DNA of 64,000 nt, taken from positions 682,001 to 746,000 of the forward strand of contig JBCNJP010000028.1 of the NCBI GenBank assembly GCA_039602395.1, in the 5' to 3' direction. A program made the position numbers and the translations under genes. This stretch comes from Deinandra increscens subsp. villosa. Its lineage: Eukaryota > Streptophyta > Magnoliopsida > Asterales > Asteraceae. This document shows positions 23,866 through 33,067 of the stretch, piece by piece. A model generated the notes under the pieces. It did no database searches. It saw nothing but the letters and a program-made list of their open reading frames with translations, and was not told where the DNA came from. Each line of letters begins with the position of its first letter. Positions within the stretch are counted from its first letter, which is position 1.

Positions 23866-24762
23866 TGTCTGTTTATATCCATGATGACCACACTTTCAAA
23901 ACCAATCCTCTTTTTTATAAGTAATTTTCTTTTTCACCAATAGGCCACCAACAACCCACAAACATTCTTTACAAGCCCTATCTGTTTATATCCATGATGA
24001 CCACACTTTCAAAATCAATCCTCTTTTTTTTTTAAGTAATTTTCTTTTTCACCAATAGGCCACCAACAACCCACAAACATTCTTTACAAGCTCTGTCTGT
24101 TTATATCCATGATGACCACACTTTCAAAATCAATCCTCTTTTTTTTCAGTAATTTAATTTTTCACTAATAGGCCACCAACAACCCACAAACCTTCTTTAC
24201 AAGCCCTGTCTGTTTATATCCATGATGACCACACTTTCAAAATCAATCCTCTTTTTTTCAGTAATTTTATTTTTCATCAATAGGCCACCAACAACCCACA
24301 AACATTCTTTACAAGCCTTGTCTGTTTATATCCATGATGACCACACTTTCAAAATCAATCCTCTTTTTTTCAGTAATTTTATTTTTCACCAATAGGCCAC
24401 CAACAACCCACAAACATTCTTTACAAGCCCTGTCTGTTTATATCCATGATGACCACACTTTCAAAATCAATCCTCTTTTTTTTAAGTAATTTTTTTTCAC
24501 CAATAGGCCACCAACAACCCACAAACATTCTTTACAAGCCCTGTCTGTTTATATCCATGATGACCACACTTTCAAAATCAATCCTCTTTTTTTCAGTAAT
24601 TTTCTTTTTCACCAATAGGCCACCAACAACCCACAAACATTCTTTACAAGCCTCGTCTGTTTATATCCATGATGACCACACTTTCAAAATCAATCCTCTT
24701 TTTTATAAGTAGTTTTATTTTTCATCAATAGGCCACCAACAACCCACAAACATTCTTTAAAA
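23866..24762. repeat. Tandem repeat, about 110-bp unit, eight copies
   Basis: Units begin 'ttctttacaagccctgtctg', contain 'atccatgatgaccacacttt' and a variable T-run, and end 'ccaccaacaacccacaaaca'. Starts fall near 23869, 23964, 24080, 24196, 24307, 24417, 24529 and 24643; a last partial start at 24753 runs into the polymerase-like fragment. A single reverse-complement piece of the unit ('gtgggttgttggtgacctat') occurs near 27502, so the unit is not confined to this array. Non-coding. Confidence 0.9.
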
Positions 24763-25046
24763 GATTTTAAAGTTGGATTATAGTAGTGAAATTATTAGCG
24801 TACAATTTTATAGCAAAGGCCCAAGAGAAGTTCTGAACCTTTTTAACTCCCTGCAGCCAATGTTAATGGAATATATATACAGTGAAGGCCTTAGTCTAAG
24901 TTTAGAGGATTTTGTGTTTTCAAAGGATGCTATAAGAAGCATAGAAGATCAACTATTAAAAGTTGCACCTTTGTTATATCACCTGAATTTATACTGATAT
25001 TCTCATCCATGATAGACCTCAAGAGTGAGTCTGAATTTATCCTGAG
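24761..25046 (+). pseudogene. Captured fragment of RNA polymerase IV/V-type largest subunit
   Basis: A 79-codon open stretch immediately after the tandem array encodes 'GPREVLNLFNSLQPMLMEYI' and 'YSEGLSLSLEDFVFSKDAI'. This lines up with the Rpb1-type segment before the bridge-helix region (Gly-Pro, a Phe-Leu pair, then Gly-Phe/Leu-x-hydrophobic-x-x-x-Asp), in the form typical of the plant-specific NRPD1/NRPE1 subunits of Pol IV and Pol V. After the stop at 24995-24997, 'MIDLKSESEFILRF' at about 25009 resembles the following segment of those proteins, so part of a second exon may be present. It is far too short to function. It lies in the opposite sense to the two MULE genes downstream. The assignment is from memory of the family; NRPD1 and NRPE1 cannot be told apart here. 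Confidence 0.6.
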
Positions 25047-25214
25047 ATTTTCTTAATACATAATTTATATTGAAATCGAACACACAATCACTAACATGGT
25101 TAAGGTAAATAAAACTACATCAGAAGTTCAAACAACCACAGGTAAGTTCAAAATAAAAAAAAAACATCACAGATGAGAACAACCATAAATGTTCAAAATA
25201 AATAAAAACATCAC

Positions 25215-26590
25215 AGATCAGTCGTCGTCCTCGCCTGCATCATCCCGCCTGTACCGCCTGTTGTCATAGTCATACGGTGGGTCATTCTGCCCGTAGTCAA
25301 AATCCGGTCGTTGTGGCGGCGGAGGATAGTCCGTATAACCCTGATGGGCATAATACGCCAACTGCTGCTGGGTGTGGTAATCTTGCCAGTGGTGCGCACT
25401 CATTGTACTGCGTCTGTCTGATATTGTGGACGCCTAGGTCAATACTGGCCAACCTGTAAATCAAATTAAATAATTAAAAGTTAATTAGTAGATGAAAAAT
25501 AAGTGAATAAAATTAATACAAAATATAGAGAAAAGCGGTCTAACCTGTCAGCCAAAGCATCAGGTAGCGCCAGCGCCGAATACTGATGTCGCCTCTCATT
25601 CTGGGAGTGTGCCACTCCCTCACCAGCCATATAATCGTGTCCCGCACCAGAACCACTTCCTCCAGCGCCCCCAACATCGTGCCCAAAATGTTGCGGATGT
25701 TTGACACGGTAAAAAAATTGTCCATCCTCACCCTATAACTTAATTGCAACCTGAATGTTGCAAAGGGCTTTGTGATCCAGCATGCGAGGGATCGTAACCG
25801 GTCCGACCCGATTAGCATTAGACATGTCAACACCAAGGTTATGGGCAATGGTAGTAACGAACCCTCCACAACAAATGTAGTCCCCCTTGGTGCTCGCCTG
25901 GGTGCTCAGGAGCTCTGCAAGACAGTGTGCAAGTGCAACCGACTAGTTGTTAGCCAGACAATACAAGAAAAACAGATCTTGTATGCCTACCACATCCTGA
26001 CTCCTAACTCGTGGGATGATTGAATTAGAAATCAACTTTTGAAATAACTTCAAAAAAGAGTCCTCACAGCTCCCAATACGGTTGGTCCCCTTCGGTTTCA
26101 ACCTCTCATCTGAAACTGTGTTCCACCACCCTTCCATTACGTTCTGGTTAACGGCAGAAACAGCCTCACGGTACAGCGGAGTACCCAACTCGTCTGATGT
26201 GTATAACCCAGACACCGTCGCAAACTGCCTCAAGGTTAACTCATACGGTGTACCCGCAAGCCTGAAACGGACCTGATTTGTCTCAGGTTCGTGGCATTTG
26301 AATGGTCCCTGAACTGGGACATTCTTCTTCCGAGGATTATAGAAGAATGTTGACAGGAACTCCATTATCAGAAAAAAGAACATATGGTTCCTAACCACCT
26401 TGAACAACCGTCTCCAGGGACCCTCCCCAACATACGACTCGAACCTCTTCATGCCCTCACACTCAGCAAGAACACCCTCGTCTAGATAAAATGGTGACCC
26501 AACCTTTAATCCCCTAAGTTTGCTTAGTCTCCTGAACTCGTCCGAACGATCGTCGAACTGCACCCACGGGTGATCATCAACACCTGCCAT
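25215..26590 (-). pseudogene. ATHILA ORF1 / plant-mobile-domain-like protein
   Basis: Starts at the ATG at 26590 ('MAGVDDHPWVQFDDRSDEFR'). It has 'FLSTFFYNPRKKN', 'VRFRLAGTPYELTLRQFATV' and 'SGLYTSDELGTPLYREAV', the pattern of the Arabidopsis retrotransposon ORF-1 / ATHILA family seen in plant transposable elements. The frame stays open past two in-frame TAG codons (near 25942 and 25735) with sensible protein on both sides ('YICCGGFVTTIAHNLGVDM'). A 91-nt intron fits 25454-25544 (minus sense donor gttaga, acceptor ttacag). In the second exon a shift near 25405 leads to a Tyr/Pro/Asp-rich tail ending 'DDAGEDDD'. Promoter-side TACGC motifs lie 80-160 bp upstream. Role unknown; two stops and a shift make it a pseudogene. 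Confidence 0.7.
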
Positions 26591-26670
26591 AGTACCTAAG
26601 AAACACCCAACAAACAGCTTGTAAACATTCAGTGTAACCGAAAAAAAACAAAAAAAAAACGGATGAACAA

Positions 26671-26751
26671 TACGCAGTGTATAGAGGATTACGCAGCGTA
26701 TTGTTCTTCTGTATGAACAATACGTAGCGTATTGAACCTTACGCAGCGTAT
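26671..26751. promoter_or_regulatory. TACGCWGCGTA motif cluster 3
   Basis: Four copies: TACGCAGTGTA 26671, TACGCAGCGTA 26690, TACGTAGCGTA 26721 and TACGCAGCGTA 26740. They are embedded in a repeated 'gaacaatacg...gtattgttctt' context and stand just upstream of the ATHILA-ORF1-like start at 26590. Confidence 0.7.
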
Positions 26752-26799
26752 TGTTCTTCCTGCTCCAACATAATCCCAGCAGAATACAAAAGAAAAAAA

Positions 26800-27800
26800 A
26801 ACCCAAATTAGGTTTTTAGATCTGCAAATTAACTTCGTGTTCCATCAGATTCGCAACAGAATTCAAATGAAAAAAACACAATTCTTTTAGGTAAAACTAA
26901 AATTAAAGAAAACATACATTTTTATCTAAACTAAAATTAAAAAAACCCAAATCGCAACAGGAATCAATTGATAAACCTATTACTTGAAAGAAAACTAACC
27001 TTTTTTTGAAGATTATGAGAAGGAATCGAAGAAGGAAGATTAATCCAGATCCTGCGTTTTTTGAGTTTTCTATTGTGGAGGTTGTGAATGTGAAGAATAG
27101 GTTAACTGATGCGTATATGGAATACGCAGACCGTATACGCTGTGTATTCCCTAATACGCTGCGTATTACATATTTTATTTAAGGTATTAAAACTATAGTT
27201 TCTTATTAGTTATAATACTTATTTTTTTTTAGTTTTTATACCTTTTTTTAGTGTTTATTTTGATAGTTTCTTAGTTTTTATATATTTTTTTAGTGTTTAT
27301 TTAGTTTTTATATCTCCAAGAGTGTTATTTATTTTAAAATGTTTTTTTTTAAATAAACTTTTTGAGCAGTGTAAGTTCATAAAAACGTTATGTGATTTTT
27401 TCAGATTTTTTAAAAATACTTTATTTTTTTTCTCAATCTAAAACATGTTACATTATGTTTGAGTGTTTTGTAAAAAAAAATAAAAAAAAATTTTATGTTT
27501 GTGGGTTGTTGGTGACCTATTGATGAAAATGACATCACCCTCAAAGAGTGTTATTTATTTTAAAATGTTTTTTTTTAAATAAACTTTTTGAGCAGTGTAA
27601 GTTCATAAAAAACGTTATGTGATTTTTTCAGATTTTTTTAAAAAAATTATTTTTTTAGAAGATGAATAATTTGATGTTCTTACAATCGCATATAATGTAT
27701 TTTAGTTACATGTATAATGTAAAAAATAACAAATAAAGAATATCTTTACAACCTAAATACAATGGAAATTCATTACTGATCACCAAAAAATGATAGTGAT
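26800..27800. repeat. Intergenic spacer with motif cluster 4 and a direct duplication
   Basis: No gene is seen. TACGCTGTGTA (27136) and TACGCTGCGTA (27155) form another motif pair. Downstream, 'gagtgttatttattttaaaa' and the following ~90 bp occur at about 27322 and again at about 27546, a direct duplication that ends each time in an A/T-rich run. A reverse-complement fragment of the 110-bp tandem unit lies near 27502. Confidence 0.6.
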
Positions 27801-27805
27801 CAGGA

Positions 27806-28547
27806 TCAAGGATTAAGGTCTACAAAACCAGGCTTGCCTTTGTTAGCTTGAACGTAAGTGTGGTATCTGTCTAGCTCTTTTTTATATACTCGAACCCATT
27901 CTGCAGCTTCTTTAGTTCGGTTACCGCTCCAATGCGGATCAACGTATGCCATGGAACGTCCCCCTGTAATTCAACATTGAGGTAATGACGGTTACCAGAG
28001 TTTAATAGCGATATCACTCAAGGATTTTTTGTTGGACCAGAATCAATCGGGAAGAATGTATTGTTCATGGTTAGTGAAATGCTGTGGACAATACAATTGA
28101 ACGTTTTTGCAATTAGAAGACCGGTTTCTGGCATAATCATCCAGCATTCAGGTGGGGCGGGAGCAGTCCTGAACCAATCAAGGCTTTTACGTAGCTCCAT
28201 GTACTGGTCTATGTAGTCTTCGGAGTCCTTATCACCGTTGAATTCGTCACCGTTGTATACCTTTGTCCAAAATGTTTTATTTTTATCAAGCTCTTTTAGC
28301 AGTTCTTGCCAAACGTAATCCCATAGGCCTTCATAAAATCCTAGACCTACGGCAACGGCACGAAATCCACAGTTACCGTCACCGTCTACATTCGTTAGTT
28401 TTTTAATGTGCTGCCTCTTTATGTACGCTGGTATATCTTTTCCTTATATACTTAAATTGTAATCGCTAAGGTCTGGTGTATCACTATCTACCTTTTTTTT
28501 TACCTTTTTTTGCCTGGGTTTGTTTTTTCTAGGAACTTTGGCCAAGG
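27806..28547 (-). pseudogene. OTU-type cysteine protease domain of the MULE protein
   Basis: In the minus sense, 'DGDGNCGFRAVAVGL' is the OTU catalytic Cys motif (Cys codon at 28369-28371) and 'SGNRHYLNVEL' near 27985 supplies a candidate catalytic His. Between them are 'ELRKSLDWFRTAPAPPECWM' and 'LIAKTFNCIVHSISLTMNN'. It ends with 'ANKGKPGFVDLNP' and TGA at 27806-27808. An upstream TAA, a TGA at 28018-28020 and a frame change near 27965 (possibly an intron ending 'ttacag') interrupt it. OTU domains remove ubiquitin-type modifiers and are known at the C-terminus of some FAR1-type plant transposases. Here it lies one frameshift downstream of the transposase and looks decayed. Confidence 0.75.
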
Positions 28548-31446
28548 TCTACAGTTTCCTGTGACCCGACATACGAACTATACCGTGGCGGCTCCGTATA
28601 TGAATTTTTTGGACCGGTATACGAGCTGTGTCTGGCCTGCTCCTGAGCCCTCTGTTCATCCCTCTCTTCTTTAGCCTTTGTGGTTGAGCGACCACGGGTA
28701 TTTGTTTTGACTTCGGGCTCCTTGTATTTTGGACTGGGCCTAGCTTTGTTCTAGAAGTTCATCATTTTTTCGAACGTACTCTTCTGGGAGGATTTGGGCT
28801 GGGTCACTGCGTATTCATTAGACTCGGCTTTAGACCGATCCAAACCTTCGTCACCGTGAAAATCGTCAAATTTTCCTGGATACGCCGCCTTTTCGTAATT
28901 GAGCTTCCGCCAAAATGAATCGATATCTTCCAGAGGCATTACGTAATCTGAAATAATAAACAAATTAGAAAATATTGCAACATAATAATATAATAAGACT
29001 TTCGCAAAATTGGTCTCTAGTTTAACACACCTGGAATCTCTAGCATTTGTTCAAGCCGACAGGCGCACGGGATCCCACATCCGGTGTATAGTTGATGACT
29101 GCAAGAAAAGTTGTGCACCTTCAGTACTCTATGCAGCCTATCGATCTCTTTGTATAACAGGTCCAGGCATTTAATGGATACCCGACCCCTTATACGGTCA
29201 AACAAACGAATGTTCGCGTGATGAGCCATTGTCTTAATTCTACTAGTGCCCAGTTTTTCTTTTAGCTCACCTAGCTGAGTCCGTTGCGCAGCCTCAATAA
29301 ATCCAACTAACTGCTCCAGCTTCGCCCTTCTGGTCCTAAGATGTGATTTCAGGGCATGGTGCTCGCTCTCGGCCCTGTTTGTCGTGTTCTCGCCATAATT
29401 ACGACGTGAACTAGTCCAGCAAGTTACAAACCGGAACCGGTAGTTGGTTAACCAGTAATCATCAAGATATTTCAAACATTCTGAAAAAACAACGATAATT
29501 ATTATTTATAAAATACGGAAACTAATTATTATATTTAAATATATAGTAAGGCAACTTACCGAGCCAGCCAACTTTAGCAGGTTTTTTAAATATTTTATCT
29601 TTAAACTTGTGATACTGGGTTTCATTTGGAGAGTCAACCAACAACCACCAATGTTTCTGGAAATCTTTCCAGTTGTACACTTGGCAGTCACCGAAGCTCT
29701 TCTGCCAATGTTTAGCGATATTGTCCCAGATATGTATCCTGTAAAGCTGGTGATTAGCTTGTGGAAATACTTTGTTGCAAGCGTTAACGAGAGCCAACTC
29801 TCTATCGGTTACTATAACCGATGGCTGGTACACATCCGATAACAGGTCCTTTACAGCCTCAAGGAGCCAGGTGTAATTGTCTTGACGTTCATTGCTTAAA
29901 ATGGCATGAGCAAAGAAGAATGAGTTTCCTGTGGAGGTGACGCCAACCAGTTCAACCAGCGGAAGGTTGTACTTGTTTGTTTTATACGTGGCGTCAATAA
30001 TCAAAACGTGCGGGAACGCCCGCCAACACGTGTAACCCGTTGGACTAACGAAGAAAATCTCCTGCGTTATGTCAGTAACTGGGTCCGCTCGGATGTGATA
30101 CACGTAACCCCTACTTTGAAGCTCGTTTTGGAAAATTTCCATAGGCGTGTTACCGTAACGTCTGCTCGCCTTTATTTTATCTTGGGCGTTATATATTGTT
30201 TTTAATGTCGAAACATTGTCAGGATATTCAATCTTTATCGTTGATAAAATGTTTCGCGGTGGCATATTTTGGCCCATAAGGTTACCAACCAAGCAATCTT
30301 CCTGAGGTCTTAGTCTCCTTGCGTAGGCGTGAGCCTCAAGATGTTGGCTCGGCCGGTGGTTATGTGAATCACATTCAATTTCCACCTCGTATCCGGCATG
30401 GAAACCGTTGTATACGCCATACAGCATGAACGGACACCCACATTTTTTACTGCCGGTTTTCTTAACTTTGGCTACGCTTTCTAATTTGCGGGAACGATCA
30501 CACTTTATCCACCCTTTACCCACCTTACCTAATAATTTGTTCGGGTTGGACCGTCTTCTGTTTAGCGCGTAACCATTTTCTCTGCCCTTTTGCTTGACCC
30601 AATCGAAGAGGTCGTCAAAGGTTTTAAATATCTATACAAAAATAAATTTTAAAATAAAGACGATTAATTATCCGGCAGGTTGATTACTTGGGCCGATTCA
30701 ATTTTGTATAAAAAAATAAATTACCTGGACGGTCCTGTAGTCGACATCCGGTGGGTATACTTTGCGTACACCAAACTCGTCGAACTCATCTGTATCAGAA
30801 TCCTCGTTTACATGTTCCGCGTTTGTTTTAGGTTCGGCATCTTCATGGTACTGATTCTCATACTGAGAACCGCCGGGGCCGGCCCATGACGAATTGTCAC
30901 CGTGAAAGTGAGAATACTGAGTGTCATATTGAGAAGCGGCAGGGAGGCCCCATGACGAATGCTCACCGTAAAAATTAGAATATTGAGTGTCATAATAGCT
31001 TTCGGGTATCTATAAAAATACAAAATATCGAATTAATAATTTTAATTATAAATAAAGTAAATACAATATTTTTTGAACCACACTGCTTGCCTGGTTTAAA
31101 TCAAACGTCGGTTCTGAGACCGAAGGGTAATGACTTTCTATTCGAGGTGCCTCCTTATAAAATCAAAAAATAAATACAAGTTAAATAAATATTACTTTAA
31201 ATATAATAATTTCATTAGATATTATAAATATTAACTCTTACCTGATTTAAATCGATAGCCGGTTGGGAATACGACCGTTGATACGGTTGAACTGCGCATT
31301 CACCTTTAAAAAAAAATTATATCCGCTGTTTTATATACAACATTATAAAATTAATAGTTCAAAATTAAAATAACTTTTCTTACGTGTTGTGCCGGCTGGT
31401 TTAAATCGAGAGGCTCGTCATTCGAGAATATATTCCAAAGCGACAT
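28548..31446 (-). pseudogene. MULE transposase with FAR1-type domain, multi-exon
   Basis: Best start is the ATG at 31446 ('MSLWNIFSNDEPLDLNQ'). Small exons ending in DLNQ follow (31384-31446, about 31242-31302, about 31095-31153), then 30735-31010 with two copies of a 'QYSxFxGxxSSW' repeat. A FAR1-like zinc region starts at 30631 ('FDDLFDWVKQKGRENGYALN', 'GCPFMLYGVYNGF'). The DDE core shows 'LIIDATYKTNKYNLP' (Asp), 'VIVTDRELALVNAC' (Asp) and, after a 79-nt intron (29481-29559, gtaagt/ttcag), 'NRAESEHHALK' (Glu). A SWIM-like 'CGIPCACRL' follows. A further intron lies near 28950-29031. The coding frame then meets a TAG at 28751-28753 and runs on to 28530 before the OTU part. The core is open; the stop, and the shift before OTU, argue for recent decay or an alternative end. 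Confidence 0.82.
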
Positions 31447-31711
31447 TATACTAACAAAATTTGTAATTTTTTTCCAAACAAGCAGAATGAGTAACTGCAA
31501 ATAAAAGACTAATGAAATAATGTATCGATATGTAGGTAAAGAGTGAACCTGCAATGCGCGTTATATATAGGTAAAAATGTGATATTCGATTCGTATCGAT
31601 ATCATTGCAAACGACATACAAATACTCGATTTCAATCGTATCAATTGAAACCCATTCTCATCTGCGGAGATGCAATTATCTCTGAAAAGTAATACACATC
31701 GTATAAGGGAT

Positions 31712-31886
31712 CACGCTGCGTATTAGAGCCTATACGCTGCGTATTTGTACATACGCTGCGTATTACTTTAAAAAAGATATCTGCTCCACCTGCAGGGACA
31801 CTGTTGGTGAACAGTGAACCCTTTTCATGAACAGTGCGCGTCAATAATGAAGCCATACGCTGCGTATTGAGGAATACGTTGCGTAT
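31712..31886. promoter_or_regulatory. TACGCWGCGTA motif cluster 5, between divergent genes
   Basis: Copies at 31712 (CACGCTGCGTA), 31733, 31752 and 31856 (TACGCTGCGTA) and 31875 (TACGTTGCGTA). The cluster lies between the start of the MULE transposase gene (31446, minus) and the right PB1-like gene (31999, plus), so it could serve both promoters. A TATA-like 'ttataagtag' at 31913 fits the PB1-like gene. Confidence 0.72.
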
Positions 31887-31998
31887 GTAAATTTTTTGAA
31901 ATCTTGTCACGGTTATAAGTAGAGACATATATATCACATGGTATATACCGTTTATAGAAAACTGCCCGCAATCACCCAAATTACTTCACCAATACGAC

Positions 31999-32484
31999 AT
32001 GAGTTTCGGTAGGAGATCGTGGACGATTCGATCGACTAATCAACGTTACCTCGGTTTAATCGTGGATGACGCATACAGCAGTAATGCAGGATATTTTACT
32101 TTAAATATCTATCAATACGGTCATTTTACAGATTTACCAGGAAGGAGATACGTTGAAGGCCGTTGTACTTTGGCGGATTACTGCGATGTGAATGAGTTTA
32201 GATTCTATGATATGAGTCTAATCATGCCACATCTGGGGTATGAAAATACAAACAACATGTGGTTTTATTATAAAAACCTTTATCTTGACCTTGACAGCGG
32301 TCTCGAACCGTTAACAAATAATATGGATGTTGGTCGTCTGATTTCTTTCATAAACGAAGACATCGGAAGTGTTGAAGTCTACGTCATTGAAAGTGAGCTG
32401 GGAGCAAAGACTGAAGAAGAATACCCGAAGAGCCGGGTGAAATGGGACGCCTCAAGCTCCAAGGCAACAAAAAAACTGTTTTAA
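31999..32484 (+). CDS. PB1-like domain protein of MULE type, right copy, intact
   Basis: An uninterrupted 161-codon frame from ATG to TAA. Key stretches are 'SNAGYFTLNIYQYGHFTDLP', 'GRRYVEGRCTLADYCDVNEF', 'LIMPHLGYENTNNMWFYYKN' and 'LDSGLEPLTNNMDVGRLISF', with a Lys/Ser-rich tail. It matches the damaged left copy at 23131-23722 and, more distantly, 58581-59217. Such PB1-like proteins are annotated next to or fused to MULE transposases in Asteraceae; function is unknown. It is divergently transcribed from the transposase gene across a motif-rich spacer. No intron is needed. It is the least damaged small gene of the MULE region. Confidence 0.72.
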   Translation: MSFGRRSWTIRSTNQRYLGLIVDDAYSSNAGYFTLNIYQYGHFTDLPGRRYVEGRCTLADYCDVNEFRFYDMSLIMPHLGYENTNNMWFYYKNLYLDLDSGLEPLTNNMDVGRLISFINEDIGSVEVYVIESELGAKTEEEYPKSRVKWDASSSKATKKLF

Positions 32485-32698
32485 AATTTTAAGAGTTATA
32501 CCGTGTTTGTGTTTTTAAATATTTTATATTTTATGTTGAAAATAAACGTCCCGTAAGAAATTAACATTGTTATAATTTAACTCATAAAATAATGGTTACA
32601 TTGACAATCTTGATCAAAATAAAACAGTTTTCGTTTGAACCTCAGACTGAGCAGGTTCATTAGGAAACTGCCTTGGAATGATAGGTTTGAACCTCAGC
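32485..32698. other. Junction between MULE region and copia-linked ORF
   Basis: AT-rich to about 32600. From about 32700 down to 32610 the minus strand keeps a plausible out-of-frame continuation of the copia-linked ORF ('IIPRQFPNEPAQSEVQT'), so the junction lies near 32600. No terminal inverted repeat of the MULE was identified. Confidence 0.4.
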
Positions 32699-33067
32699 CT
32701 AAGTAGGTTCATCAAAACTGCATTTCTTGGGAGTTAAACAGACCAAGAGTGTGTGGGCCAGAAACCTCCATTCATATGGCAGTTGCCCCTTCTTTATGGT
32801 CTTGCTTCCTATTGAACCGTCGTAACCAATATCTCTGAATAGAGTTAGGTACACCTTTGAGTCAAAATACACATAGCCATCTTCATCCCTCAGTTGTAAC
32901 ACTTTTCTAATTTTGGCTTCATCTATCTCCACTATTGTGCCTTGAACAGTTGACACAATTTTCTCACCACCGTTGTTACCTTCAGCAACCCTAGCATGAG
33001 ACCAGAATTCTTCCATGATTTCTTCAAAGATCACCGCTCCAACTGTCAGCACGTGATGAAGATGAGA
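32699..33067 (-). pseudogene. Copia-associated extra ORF, 3' part
   Basis: Downstream half of an ORF split by the gypsy insertion at 33068-48569. It encodes 'HHVLTVGAVIFEEIMEEFWS', 'IRKVLQLRDEDGYVYFD' and 'YEWRFLAHTLLVCLTPKK', and stops at 32699, with coding signal continuing out of frame for about 90 bp. The N-terminal half is at 48570-48712, joined through the duplicated TGAGA. The family is a copia-associated protein common in Asteraceae; its position after pol matches the third, envelope-like ORF position of Sireviruses, but no envelope feature (signal peptide, membrane segment) is visible here. Confidence 0.7.
33063..33067. repeat. Target-site duplication TGAGA, left copy
   Basis: TGAGA stands directly before the LTR terminus TGTCACAC. 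The same five bases follow the opposite LTR terminus at 48570-48574, so the whole 15.5-kb complex is bounded as one insertion. Confidence 0.88.

Noticed and set aside
23866..24762. Regular repeat array as a CRISPR
   Set aside because: Units of about 110 bp are contiguous with no unique spacers, and the context is a plant genome.
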